From positions 1 through 64,000 of the forward strand of contig NZ_CP060719.1 in the NCBI RefSeq assembly GCF_014396975.1: a DNA stretch of 64,000 nt. The letters are read 5' to 3'. The translations under genes were made by a program, and so were the position numbers. The notes beneath the pieces are model-generated. The model ran no database searches, was not told the origin of the DNA, and was given only the letters and a program-made list of their open reading frames with translations. Each line of letters begins with the position of its first letter. Within the stretch, counting starts at the first letter, position 1. The DNA is from Thermomonas carbonis (GTDB taxonomy: Bacteria > Pseudomonadota > Gammaproteobacteria > Xanthomonadales > Xanthomonadaceae). Positions 36,033 through 45,274 of this stretch are shown piece by piece.

Positions 36033-38134
36033 TCAGGGCATCGTGCGCACGTTCGGCTCGCGTGCCCACTGGCGGGTCTTCGCCAGCCTGATGAAGCGAT
36101 CCACTTCGCCCGAATCGACGACGCCCGGGTCCGGCTCGATGCCGGCGGCCGGCAGGATGTGCGCGCGGGTTCCGCCGCAGGCCGCGATCGCCTTGAGATG
36201 GCCGAATGCATCGCGGAACCAGTCGAGCGCGGCCGCTTCCGTGGCGAGCATTTTCGCCGCGTCCGGTGTCAGCACGCAGGCAACCGCATCGAACAAGACC
36301 GACGGCGTGCCCGCCAGTTGCCCGTCGACCTTGCGCGGCTTGCCGCCCTTCAAGGCGACATGGCGCTTCGGCGCAACCAGCTTGACCGTGGCACCAGCAG
36401 CCTCTGCCGCCTCGCGAAGTGCGGCAACGGCCTTAGCGTCGCTGCCGTCGGCCACCAGGATGCCGACGCAGCGGCCTTCCAGGGTCGACTTCATCTTCGG
36501 GATCAGAGTGATCGCCTTCGACGTGGCCAGGTCGAGCGTCGGTGCTGCAGCCGGCGCTGCAGCCGGCATGGTGGTCATGCCCAAGCCATCGGCGACGCGC
36601 TTGGCGAGATCTTCATCGATGTTGCGCAATTGCGACACGCTGCGATCACGCACCGGATCATCTTCGACCTTGGACAGCTCGAACACGATCGCGGACGCGA
36701 TGTGCGCCTGCTCGACCGGGTCTGGCTGCGCCAGAACATGCGCGGCTGGCTGTAGTGGTCGGCGAACGAGGCGGCGCGGGTGCGTCCCTTGCGGCCATCG
36801 TCCGGTGCCTGCTCGGCGAAACTGCGGAAACCGCTGGCGATCTCGCGGCCATTCGGCGTGGAACCGTCCTTGTCCAGCGATGCCGGTTCGTAAGCCACGC
36901 GCCCCTTCGGCACCTGCATCTGCATGTGCGCGTCGCGCTGGTGATGGCCGAACGGACACTTCGGCGCGTTGATCGGGATCTGGGTGAAGTTCGGACCGCC
37001 GAGGCGCGACAACTGGGTGTCCAGATACGAGAACAGACGCCCCTGCAGCAGCGGATCGTTGCTGAAGTCGATGCCGGGCACCATGTTGGCCGGGCAGAAC
37101 GCGACTTGCTCGTTCTCGGCGAAATGGTTGTCCGGATTGCGGTTCAGAACCATGCGCCCAACCACCTGCAGCGGCACCAGCTCTTCCGGCACAAGCTTGG
37201 TCGGATCGAGGTGGTCGAACGGGAATTTCTCGGCCTCTTCCTCGGTGAACAACTGCACCGCGAATTCCCATTCCGGGAAGCCGCCGGACTCGATGGCCTC
37301 GTACAGATCGCGACGATGGAAGTCGTTGTCGGCGCCTTGCAGCTTCACGGCTTCGTCCCACAGCGTGGACTGCAAGCCCAGCTTCGGCCGCCAATGGAAC
37401 TTGACGAAGGTGGACTCGCCCTTCGCATTGATCAATCGGAAGCTGTGGATGCCGAAGCCTTCGATCATCCGCAACGAGCGCGGGATGCCGCGGTCGCTCA
37501 TCGCCCACAGCACCATGTGCAGCGTTTCCGGCGACAGCGAGACGAAATCCCAGAAGGTGTCGTGCGCACTGCCCGCCTGCGGGAAGCCGCGGTCGGGTTC
37601 CATCTTCACCGCGTGGATGAAATCTGGGAATTTCATCGCATCCTGGATGGCGAATACCGGCAGGTTGTTGCCGACCAGGTCGAAATTGCCTTCCTGCGTG
37701 TAGAACTTCACTGCGAAGCCGCGCACGTCGCGGGGCGTATCCACGCTGCCCGCGCCACCGGCCACGGTGGAGAACCGGCAGAACACCGGGACGCGGCCTT
37801 TCTCGGTCAGGAATTTCGCGGTGGTGAACTTCGTGAGCGGCTTGGTCAGCTCGAAATATCCATGCGCCGCCGAGCCGCGCGCATGCACGATCCGTTCCGG
37901 AATGCGCTCGTGGTCGAAGTGGGTGATTTTCTCGCGGAGGATGAAGTCCTCCAGCAAGGTCGGCCCGCGCGAATAAGCGCGCAGCGAGTTCTGGTTGTCG
38001 GCAACCGGAATGCCCTGTGCAGTGGTCAGTACTCCGCTCTTCGTGGTGGCCTGCTGGCGGGTTTCGCCGCCGTTGCCGGTGGTCTTGCTCGGCGGCGCGG
38101 ACTTGCCGGCGGCGGGCTTTTTCTTCGTGGCCAT
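36033..38134 (-). pseudogene. katE: Large clade-2 catalase (HPII type), frameshifted before the C-terminal domain
   Basis: Degrades H2O2. The restored protein is 700 residues. The catalase core is intact: distal His in [13 protein letters not shown], Asn in [13 protein letters not shown], haem Tyr in [18 protein letters not shown]. At plus 36718-36720 a run of three G (three C on the gene strand) is one short; the frame then fails after [14 protein letters not shown] and stops at 36575. The continuation [25 protein letters not shown] and the DJ-1/PfpI-like C-terminal domain lie in another frame to 36033. Unrepaired, the product keeps the whole core (about 471 residues) plus a 48-residue foreign tail. 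Confidence 0.9.
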
Positions 38135-38246
38135 GGGGGACTCCTGTCTGGGCTCGATCCATTCGACCGTAGCCCCCGCGTCGTGAAGGATGCATCACGC
38201 AGGCCCCGCCAGAATCCACGCCTCGCAAGACTCCTGGACACCCCAC

Positions 38247-39458
38247 ATGGACCTCAAGAGCGGCTATCCGTTCTGGGCGATCAAGAACGGCCTGATGCAC
38301 GCGTTCCCCCCTTTGCAGCAGGACATCCGCTGCGACGTGGCGATCATCGGCGGCGGCATCACCGGGGCCTTGATCGCGGATGAACTCGCATCGCACGGAC
38401 ACGATGTGGCGGTGCTGGATCAGCGCGATATCGGCTGGGGCAGCACGGCGGCGAGCACCGCCCTGCTGCAGTACGAAATCGACACGCACATGGTCGACTT
38501 GGCGAAGCAGTACGGCGAGGACAACGCGGTCCTGGCCTACCAGGCCTGCGCCGAGGCCATCGACCTGATCGCGGCCAAGGCTGCGGACATCAAGGACGTG
38601 GATTTCGGCCGGATGAGCAGCCTGTACTACGCCAGCAAGCGTCGCAATCGCGGCGACCTCGAAGATGAATTCGCGCTGCGCAAGCGTCACGGCTTCGACA
38701 TGCGATGGCTGGACGCGGACCAGGTCCAGTCCGATTACGGCTTCAAGGCACCGTGCGCGATCCTCAGCGCGAAGGCCGCGCGGGTCGATCCGTATCGCAT
38801 GGCCTACCGGCTACTGATGCGGCTGCACGAGCGCGGCGCGGCGGTGCACGACCGCACCACGATTGCCCGCATCGAAGTCGATGATCGCAGTGCCACCCTG
38901 ACCACCACCGACGGCGCGACGATCAAGGCGAAATATCTGGTGATGGCCGCCGGATATGCCAGCCAGCAGTTCCTGCGCAAGCGGGTGGCGAAGAACCGTA
39001 GCAGCTACGCCTTCATCACCGAACCCATCGATCCGGATGTCCTCGGCGCGCTCAAGGACACGATGGTGTGGGAGTCCGCGCGGCCCTACCTGTACATCCG
39101 CAGCACTGGCGACGGCCGCCTGCTGGTCGGCGGCGATGACGACAGCATCGACATCCCCGCCAAGCGCGACGCGCTGGTCGATCGCAAGGCGCGAAAGCTG
39201 GCGGACAAGGTGGCGAAGTTGTTTCCGGACGTTCCGGTAGAGCCTGCATTCGCCTGGGCCGGCACCTTCGCCGAGACTGACGATGGCCTGCCGTGGATCG
39301 GCGCCTCGCCGGAACACAGTCGACGCCTGCTGTTCGCGATGGCCTACGGCGGCAACGGCATCACTTATTCGATGCTGGGCGCGGGGCTGATCCGTGCCCT
39401 GGTCGAGCGGCGCAAGCATCCGTTGCAGCAGCTCTTCGGCTTCCAGCGGAAGGGCTGA
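38247..39458 (+). CDS. FAD-dependent oxidoreductase, DadA/glycine-oxidase type
   Basis: A 403-residue DAO-family flavoprotein. The N-terminal dinucleotide fold is VAIIGGGITGALIADEL, followed by DQRDIGWGSTAASTALLQYEID. The C-terminal FAD motif WAGTFAETDDGLPWIG and MAYGGNGITYSMLGA complete the fold. There is no Rieske domain. The substrate is unknown, probably an amine or amino acid. Members often yield H2O2, which fits the divergent catalase gene 112 bases away; that link is inference. The start ATG 38247 is chosen from the typical N-terminus. Confidence 0.88.
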   Translation: MDLKSGYPFWAIKNGLMHAFPPLQQDIRCDVAIIGGGITGALIADELASHGHDVAVLDQRDIGWGSTAASTALLQYEIDTHMVDLAKQYGEDNAVLAYQACAEAIDLIAAKAADIKDVDFGRMSSLYYASKRRNRGDLEDEFALRKRHGFDMRWLDADQVQSDYGFKAPCAILSAKAARVDPYRMAYRLLMRLHERGAAVHDRTTIARIEVDDRSATLTTTDGATIKAKYLVMAAGYASQQFLRKRVAKNRSSYAFITEPIDPDVLGALKDTMVWESARPYLYIRSTGDGRLLVGGDDDSIDIPAKRDALVDRKARKLADKVAKLFPDVPVEPAFAWAGTFAETDDGLPWIGASPEHSRRLLFAMAYGGNGITYSMLGAGLIRALVERRKHPLQQLFGFQRKG

Positions 39459-39566
39459 TCGAGGGACTCGGCCCAGGACGGAGGCGCATCGCGCACCCAG
39501 CCTGGTACCGGCAATGGGCTAGAATTCCGCGGCTTTGCCAGTTTCGCCGCCGCCCAGGAGCCTCAC

Positions 39567-40283
39567 ATGTCGCAACTTGCCTATCGCCGCGTCCTGCTGA
39601 AGCTCTCCGGCGAAGCCCTGATGGGCGACGAGGATTACGGCATCGACCCGAAAATCCTCAACCGCCTCGCCCGCGAGGTGATCGAGGTCCGCGATGCCGG
39701 GGTGGAGATCGCACTGGTGGTCGGCGGCGGCAATATCTTCCGCGGCGCTGGCCTGGCTGCCGGCGGGATGGATCGCGTGACCGGCGACCAGATGGGCATG
39801 CTGGCCACCGTGATCAATGCGCTGGCGATGCAGGACGCGCTGGAGAAGCTCGGCGCCAAGTGCCGGGTCATGAGCGCGCTGAAGATCAACGACGTGTGCG
39901 AGGACTACATCCGCCGCCGCGCCATGCGTCACCTCGAAAAGGGCCGGATCGCGATCTTCGCGGCCGGCACCGGCAACCCTTTCTTCACCACCGATTCCGG
40001 TGCCGCGCTGCGCGCGATCGAGATCGGCGCGGACCTGCTGCTCAAGGCGACCAAGGTCGATGGCGTGTACGACAAGGATCCGAACAAGCATGCCGATGCG
40101 GTGAAACTCGACGACCTGCGCTACGACGAAGTCATCGCCCGCAACCTGCAGGTGATGGACACCGCCGCGTTCGCGCTGTGCCGCGACGCCGCGCTGCCGC
40201 TGCGGATCTTCGACATGGCCCAGCCGGGCGTGCTGTTGCGGATCCTGCGCGGCGAACGGATCGGGACCCTCGTCCACGCCTGA
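39567..40283 (+). CDS. pyrH: UMP kinase
   Basis: 238 residues; phosphorylates UMP to UDP for pyrimidine supply. Amino-acid-kinase fold with [15 protein letters not shown] at the start, [37 protein letters not shown] and [24 protein letters not shown] possible -10 TAGAAT lies at 39520-39525. Followed by frr, the usual order. Confidence 0.98.
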   Translation: MSQLAYRRVLLKLSGEALMGDEDYGIDPKILNRLAREVIEVRDAGVEIALVVGGGNIFRGAGLAAGGMDRVTGDQMGMLATVINALAMQDALEKLGAKCRVMSALKINDVCEDYIRRRAMRHLEKGRIAIFAAGTGNPFFTTDSGAALRAIEIGADLLLKATKVDGVYDKDPNKHADAVKLDDLRYDEVIARNLQVMDTAAFALCRDAALPLRIFDMAQPGVLLRILRGERIGTLVHA

Positions 40284-40308
40284 GTGACCCCGCGCCGGGT
40301 CGCTCGCA

Positions 40309-40314
40309 TATAAT
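40309..40314 (+). promoter_or_regulatory. Consensus -10 TATAAT before frr
   Basis: A perfect TATAAT with a weak -35 candidate TGACCC 18 bases upstream. It suggests that frr can be transcribed separately from pyrH. Confidence 0.5.
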
Positions 40315-40346
40315 CCGCGGTCGCCACACGACCACGGAGCACCGCG

Positions 40347-40904
40347 ATGCTGAACGAGATCAAGAAAGACGCCCAGGCCCGCATGGGCAAGAGCATCGAC
40401 GCGTTGCGCCATGCGCTGGTCAAGGTCCGCACCGGCCGCGCCAACGCCGGCCTGGTGGACAGCATCAAGGTCAACTATTACGGGTCCGAGATGCCCCTGT
40501 CGCAGGTCGCCAGCGTGGCGGTCACCGACGCGCGCTCGATCACCATCACCCCGTGGGAAAAGCAGATGGTGGGACCGGTCGAGAAAGCGATCCTGGGCTC
40601 CGACCTGGGCCTGACCCCGACCACTGCCGGCACCGTGATCCGCCTGAACATCCCGGCACTGACCGAAGAACGCCGCAAGGACCTGGCCAAGGTCGTGCAT
40701 GGCGAGGGCGAAGATGCCAAGGTCGCGATCCGCAACATCCGCCGCGACGCCAACACCCAGGTCAAGGGACTGCTGAAGGAAAAGCAGATCACCGAGGACG
40801 AGGCCAGCGGCGCCGAAGCCGACATCCAGAAGATCACCGACGGCGCGATCAAGGACGTCGATGAGGTGATCAAGGGCAAGGAAGTGGAACTGATGTCCGT
40901 CTGA
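40347..40904 (+). CDS. frr: Ribosome recycling factor
   Basis: 185 residues; splits post-termination ribosomes with EF-G. Typical three-helix-bundle sequence with [59 protein letters not shown] and [16 protein letters not shown] long hairpin follows 40 bases after the stop. Confidence 0.98.
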   Translation: MLNEIKKDAQARMGKSIDALRHALVKVRTGRANAGLVDSIKVNYYGSEMPLSQVASVAVTDARSITITPWEKQMVGPVEKAILGSDLGLTPTTAGTVIRLNIPALTEERRKDLAKVVHGEGEDAKVAIRNIRRDANTQVKGLLKEKQITEDEASGAEADIQKITDGAIKDVDEVIKGKEVELMSV

Positions 40905-40946
40905 TCGGCCTGCTGCGCTTGGCCATGCGGCGTCATCGCGGTTCCC

Positions 40947-40983
40947 GGCGGCAGTCACGTACTGTCTGTACGCTCCTGCCGCC
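40947..40983. repeat. 37-base two-step palindrome between frr and uppS
   Basis: GGCGGCAG/CTGCCGCC outer stem, a symmetric 3/3 internal loop, CGTAC/GTACG inner stem and a 5-base loop TGTCT. The design is like a REP element; without a U tract it is a poor terminator. Confidence 0.6.
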
Positions 40984-41031
40984 TGCCACCGCTCTTCCTT
41001 GCCTGGCCTGCGCTCGCGACGGCCGATCCAC

Positions 41032-41790
41032 ATGAGCGTGCCAAGCGTTACAACTTCGGTTCCCCGCCACCTAGCCATCATCATGGATGGCAATGGCCGC
41101 TGGGCGCAGCAGCGCCACCGGCCGCGGATCATCGGCCATCGCGCCGGCGCGCGCGCGGTCAAGCGCAGCGTGGAGTTCTGCATGGAACACGGGATCGGCG
41201 CGCTGACCCTGTTCGCGTTCTCCAGCGAGAACTGGAACCGGCCCACCGAGGAAGTCGGCGGCTTGATGAAGCTGTTCCTCGGAGCACTGGAGCGCGAAGT
41301 CGACGAGCTGCATCGGCTCGGTGCGCGCTTGCGCTTCATCGGCGAACGCAGCCGCTTCGACGGCCCGATCCTGGCGCGCATGCAGGCCGCGGAAGCGCTG
41401 ACCGCCTGCAACGCCCGCCTGCAACTCAACATCGCCGCCAGCTACGGCGGCCGCCAGGACATCGCCCAGGCCGCGCGATCGCTGGCCGAAGATGTCGCTG
41501 CCGGCCGCCTGCGCCCCGACCAGATCGACGAGGACGCCCTGTCCGCGCGGATGGCGCTGGCCGACCTGCCCGCTCCGGACCTGTTCATCCGCACCGGCGG
41601 CGAACTGCGGATCAGCAACTTCCTGCTGTGGCAGTTGGCCTACACCGAGCTCTGGTTCACCGATACGTTGTGGCCCGACGTGGATGCCGCCACACTGCAG
41701 CGCGCGCTGGACCACTACGGCGGACGCGAACGCCGCTTCGGCCTGACCAGTGCCCAGGTCGCCGGCCACGCCATCGAGGGAATCGAGTGA
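41032..41790 (+). CDS. uppS: Undecaprenyl diphosphate synthase
   Basis: 252 residues; makes the C55 lipid carrier for cell wall synthesis. PRHLAIIMDGNGRWAQQRH holds the catalytic Asp; AFSSENWNRP and DLFIRTGGELRISNFLLWQLAYTELWF are the cis-prenyltransferase motifs. ATG 41032 is chosen; an upstream in-frame start adds 11 unlikely residues. Overlaps cdsA (GTGA). Confidence 0.97.
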   Translation: MSVPSVTTSVPRHLAIIMDGNGRWAQQRHRPRIIGHRAGARAVKRSVEFCMEHGIGALTLFAFSSENWNRPTEEVGGLMKLFLGALEREVDELHRLGARLRFIGERSRFDGPILARMQAAEALTACNARLQLNIAASYGGRQDIAQAARSLAEDVAAGRLRPDQIDEDALSARMALADLPAPDLFIRTGGELRISNFLLWQLAYTELWFTDTLWPDVDAATLQRALDHYGGRERRFGLTSAQVAGHAIEGIE

Positions 41791-42638
41791 CCAAGACGCG
41801 CGTGCTAGCCGCACTGATCATGGCCCCGCTGGCGATCGGCGGCGTGCTGTTCCTGCCCACGCCTTGGTTGGTCGTGTTCGCCGCGGTGCTGTTCCTGCTC
41901 GCCTTGTGGGAATGGCTGCGCCTGGCCGATGTCGAGGACACCCTGGCCCGGACCATCCTGCTGGCCTGCAATCTCGCCCTGATGGTCGCACTGGTGTGGG
42001 GTTCGCGTTCCGCCCATGGCGGCTCGTTCGCGTTGTTCCAGCTGGTGATCGTGATCGGCGTTGGCTGGTGGGTGCTGGCCCTGCTGTGGCTGAAGCACTA
42101 CCACTTCGCCTCCGACCACGATTCGCATGCGCGGGCGTTCAAGTTGCTCGCCGGCACGCTGGCGGTGGTCCCGGCCTGGTGCGCGCTCGCGGTGATCCAC
42201 GCCAGCGAACCGGATGGTCATTACTGGCTGCTGCTGGCCTTGATGCTGGTCTGGGCCGCCGACACCGGCGCCTACTTCACCGGCCGCACCTTCGGCGGCA
42301 AGTGGTTCGGCGGCCGCAAGCTGGCACCGCGGATCAGCCCGAACAAGACCATCGAGGGGCTGCTGGGCGGCATCGTGCTGGCGATGCTGGTCGCACTGGC
42401 GGGTGCATCGCTGATCGGCGTCGATACAGCACACCTACCGGCAGTGGCCGGGGTGGCAGCGGTCACGGTGGCGTTTTCGGTGATCGGCGACCTCTATGAG
42501 AGCCTGCTCAAGCGGCACGTCGACATCAAGGATTCCGGGCATCTCATTCCGGGCCACGGCGGCGTGCTGGATCGGGTCGACAGCGTGCTGGCTGCCTTGC
42601 CGGTGTTTGCCCTCGGCAAGGTCTGGTTCGGCTTCTGA
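41787..42638 (+). CDS. cdsA: Phosphatidate cytidylyltransferase
   Basis: 283 residues, about eight membrane helices; makes CDP-diacylglycerol. The C-terminal signature [28 protein letters not shown] is present, and upstream [14 protein letters not shown]. The GTG start overlaps the uppS stop. Followed by dxr in the same operon. Confidence 0.97.
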   Translation: MTKTRVLAALIMAPLAIGGVLFLPTPWLVVFAAVLFLLALWEWLRLADVEDTLARTILLACNLALMVALVWGSRSAHGGSFALFQLVIVIGVGWWVLALLWLKHYHFASDHDSHARAFKLLAGTLAVVPAWCALAVIHASEPDGHYWLLLALMLVWAADTGAYFTGRTFGGKWFGGRKLAPRISPNKTIEGLLGGIVLAMLVALAGASLIGVDTAHLPAVAGVAAVTVAFSVIGDLYESLLKRHVDIKDSGHLIPGHGGVLDRVDSVLAALPVFALGKVWFGF

Positions 42639-42654
42639 GGCGCGCGGGTTGAAC

Positions 42655-43824
42655 ATGCAACGGGTTGCCATCCTCGGGGCCACCGGATCGATCGGCGCGT
42701 CCGCGCTGGACGTGATCGCGCGCCATCCGCATCGCATGCGCGCCAGTGTGTTGGCCGCCGGTACGCGCGTGGACGAGTTGCTGGCGCTGTGCCGCACGCA
42801 TCGCCCGGAGCACGCGGTGATTGCCGATGCGGCCGCCTATCGCGCATTGCGCGACGGCCTGCGCGATGCCGGGCTGGATACCGAAGCGCATGCCGGCGCA
42901 GACGCACTCGATGCTCTGGTCGCCGGCGATGCCTGCGACAGCGTGGTCGCGGCGATCGTGGGCGCAGCCGGGCTGTCATCGACCCTGTCCGCTGCCCGCG
43001 CGGGCAAACGCCTGCTGCTAGCCAACAAGGAATCGTTGGTGCTGGCCGGTGAATTGCTGATGCAGGCCGCGCAGGCACACGGCGCGACCATCGTGCCGAT
43101 CGACAGCGAGCACAACGCGATCTTCCAGTGCCTGGCCGGCAATCCCGGCGAAACGCCGGCACGGATCACCCTGACCGCCTCCGGCGGTCCGTTCCGCGGC
43201 TGGAGCCGCGATGCGCTGGCCGCGGTCACGCCGGCACAGGCCGTCGCCCATCCGAAGTGGTCGATGGGTCCGAAGATCTCGGTCGATTCGGCGTCGCTGA
43301 TGAACAAGGGCCTGGAGGTCATCGAGGCCCACCACCTGTTCGGCATACCCGGCGAGCGCATCCGCGTGCTGGTGCATCCGCAATCGTTGGTGCATTCGTT
43401 CGTGGATTTCGCCGATGGCAGCACCCTCGCCCAGCTCGGCCTGCCGGACATGCGCACCGCGCTGGCGGTGGGCCTGGGCTGGCCGCAGCGGATCGCCTCC
43501 GGCGTACCTGCGCTGGACCTGCTGGCGGAGGGTGGCCGGCTGGATTTCGCCGAACCCGACCTCGACGCGTTTCCCTGCCTCGCGCTCGCATTCCGCGCAT
43601 TGCAGGCGGGTGGCGCCGCGCCTGCGGTGTTGAACGCCGCCAACGAAGAGGCTGTTTCAGCGTTTCTTCAGGGGCGGATCGGTTTCCTGTCCATCCCCGA
43701 CGTCGTTGCCCACGCCCTGGACGCCATGCCCGCGACGCCAGCCGATTCGATTGATGCGTTGCTGGCCGCCGACGCCTGGGCGCGTTCGCAGGCATGCGCC
43801 CGCATCGCCCGCAAAGCCGCGTGA
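42655..43824 (+). CDS. dxr: 1-deoxy-D-xylulose 5-phosphate reductoisomerase
   Basis: 389 residues; second step of the MEP isoprenoid pathway, which feeds uppS and ispA nearby. NADPH site [18 protein letters not shown], then [35 protein letters not shown] and [27 protein letters not shown]. Downstream of cdsA by 16 bases. Confidence 0.98.
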   Translation: MQRVAILGATGSIGASALDVIARHPHRMRASVLAAGTRVDELLALCRTHRPEHAVIADAAAYRALRDGLRDAGLDTEAHAGADALDALVAGDACDSVVAAIVGAAGLSSTLSAARAGKRLLLANKESLVLAGELLMQAAQAHGATIVPIDSEHNAIFQCLAGNPGETPARITLTASGGPFRGWSRDALAAVTPAQAVAHPKWSMGPKISVDSASLMNKGLEVIEAHHLFGIPGERIRVLVHPQSLVHSFVDFADGSTLAQLGLPDMRTALAVGLGWPQRIASGVPALDLLAEGGRLDFAEPDLDAFPCLALAFRALQAGGAAPAVLNAANEEAVSAFLQGRIGFLSIPDVVAHALDAMPATPADSIDALLAADAWARSQACARIARKAA

Positions 43825-43848
43825 GCACGTGCGGATGAGCATCGGCCA

Positions 43849-45207
43849 ATGAGCACGTTTCTCGGATCCCTGTGGTGGATGCTGGTCGCGCTGGGCGTGC
43901 TGGTGACCTTCCACGAGTTCGGCCATTTCTGGGTCGCGCGCCGCTGCGGGGTCAAGGTGCTGCGCTTCTCGATCGGCTTCGGCCGGCCGCTGTGGACGCG
44001 CCACGGCAAGGACGGCACCGAATACGTGGTTGCCGCGCTGCCCTTGGGCGGCTACGTGCGCATGCTCGACGAACGCGAGGATCACGTCCCCGCCCATCAG
44101 CTCGACCAGGCGTTCAACCGCAAGCCGGTGCTGCAGCGGATGGCCATCGTCGCCGCAGGGCCGGCCGCCAACCTGCTGCTCGCCTTCGGCCTGCTGTGGG
44201 CGATGCTGGTGATCGGCCGCCCGGACTACGCACCGGTCGTCGGCAAGGCAACCGGCATCGCCGCGCAGGCCGGCCTGCGCAGCGGCGACCGCATCCTCGC
44301 CGTCGGCGAGCGCCAGACCCCGACCTGGAGCGAGGCCGGCATGGCGCTGATCGTGGCCGTGCTCGACCGCCAGCCGATCGCGTTGCGGTTGCAACATTCC
44401 GATGGCGGGGAATCGACCCGCACGCTGGCGCTCGACCGCGTGCCGGCCAAAATCGACGAGCTGCGTGCCATCGAAGCCACCGGGCTGGTCGCCAGGCACC
44501 AGGTGCTGCCCGCGATCGTGGGCAGTGTCCGCGAGGGCACCCCGGCCTGGGGCGTGCTGGCGGAAGGCGACCGGATCACCGCGATTGACGCCACCCCGGT
44601 CGCCGGTTTCAACGACATCGCGCCTGCAGTGGCGGCACTGGCCGTACGCGGCGGCCCCGGCATGGTCGAGATCGAGCGCGATGGCGAGCGGCTTGCGCTC
44701 GAATTGACCCCGGTTCGACTTGCCGTCGGCGATGGCCCGGCCAATTGGGTGCTTGGCATCGCGCCCGCCCAGTCGCGCCCCGCATCGACCGATGCCGTGT
44801 TGCGCGTCGGCCCGATCGCAGCGATACCGGCCGCCGTGCGCGAAACCGGCTTCCAGATCCGCCAGTTGGTCGAAATGGTGGGACGCGCCTTCACCGGCAA
44901 GGTGTCCGTACAGAACACGGTGGCCGGCCCGCTGACCATCGCCCAAGCCGCCAACGACTTCGCCAGCCGCGGCACGGCCTGGTTTCTGAACTTCCTGGCC
45001 CTGTTGTCGGTCAGCCTTGCGCTGATCAACCTGCTGCCGATCCCCGTCTTGGACGGTGGTCACTTGCTGTATTACCTTATCGAGTTGGTCACCGGCCGCC
45101 CCTTGGGCGAGCGCGCCATGGCCGCCGGCCAGTACCTCGGACTCGCGCTGATCGCGGGCCTGATGGGACTGGCGTTCTACAATGACATCCTGCACCTGGT
45201 GTCGTGA
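43849..45207 (+). CDS. rseP: Site-2 protease RseP
   Basis: 452-residue inner-membrane zinc protease that cuts anti-sigma factors and signal-peptide remnants. HEFGH in LVTFHEFGHFWVARRCG and the third ligand in NLLPIPVLDGGHLL form the metal site. Two PDZ regions lie between them (about 110-200 and 210-290). Directly before bamA, linking it to envelope stress control. Confidence 0.97.
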   Translation: MSTFLGSLWWMLVALGVLVTFHEFGHFWVARRCGVKVLRFSIGFGRPLWTRHGKDGTEYVVAALPLGGYVRMLDEREDHVPAHQLDQAFNRKPVLQRMAIVAAGPAANLLLAFGLLWAMLVIGRPDYAPVVGKATGIAAQAGLRSGDRILAVGERQTPTWSEAGMALIVAVLDRQPIALRLQHSDGGESTRTLALDRVPAKIDELRAIEATGLVARHQVLPAIVGSVREGTPAWGVLAEGDRITAIDATPVAGFNDIAPAVAALAVRGGPGMVEIERDGERLALELTPVRLAVGDGPANWVLGIAPAQSRPASTDAVLRVGPIAAIPAAVRETGFQIRQLVEMVGRAFTGKVSVQNTVAGPLTIAQAANDFASRGTAWFLNFLALLSVSLALINLLPIPVLDGGHLLYYLIELVTGRPLGERAMAAGQYLGLALIAGLMGLAFYNDILHLVS

Positions 45208-45274
45208 CGCCCCGTTTCCACATACTTGCCCGCGCCATCGGCGCGCTGCAGCCCCCCGCAACCGGATCCTCCGA

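Noticed and set aside
36033..36720. A separate DJ-1/PfpI gene downstream of katE
   Set aside because: No start codon with ribosome site at the junction, and the sequence continues a large catalase in register apart from one base.
39497..39525. Full promoter before pyrH
   Set aside because: A TAGAAT hexamer is present at 39520-39525, but no acceptable -35 at 16-18 bases.
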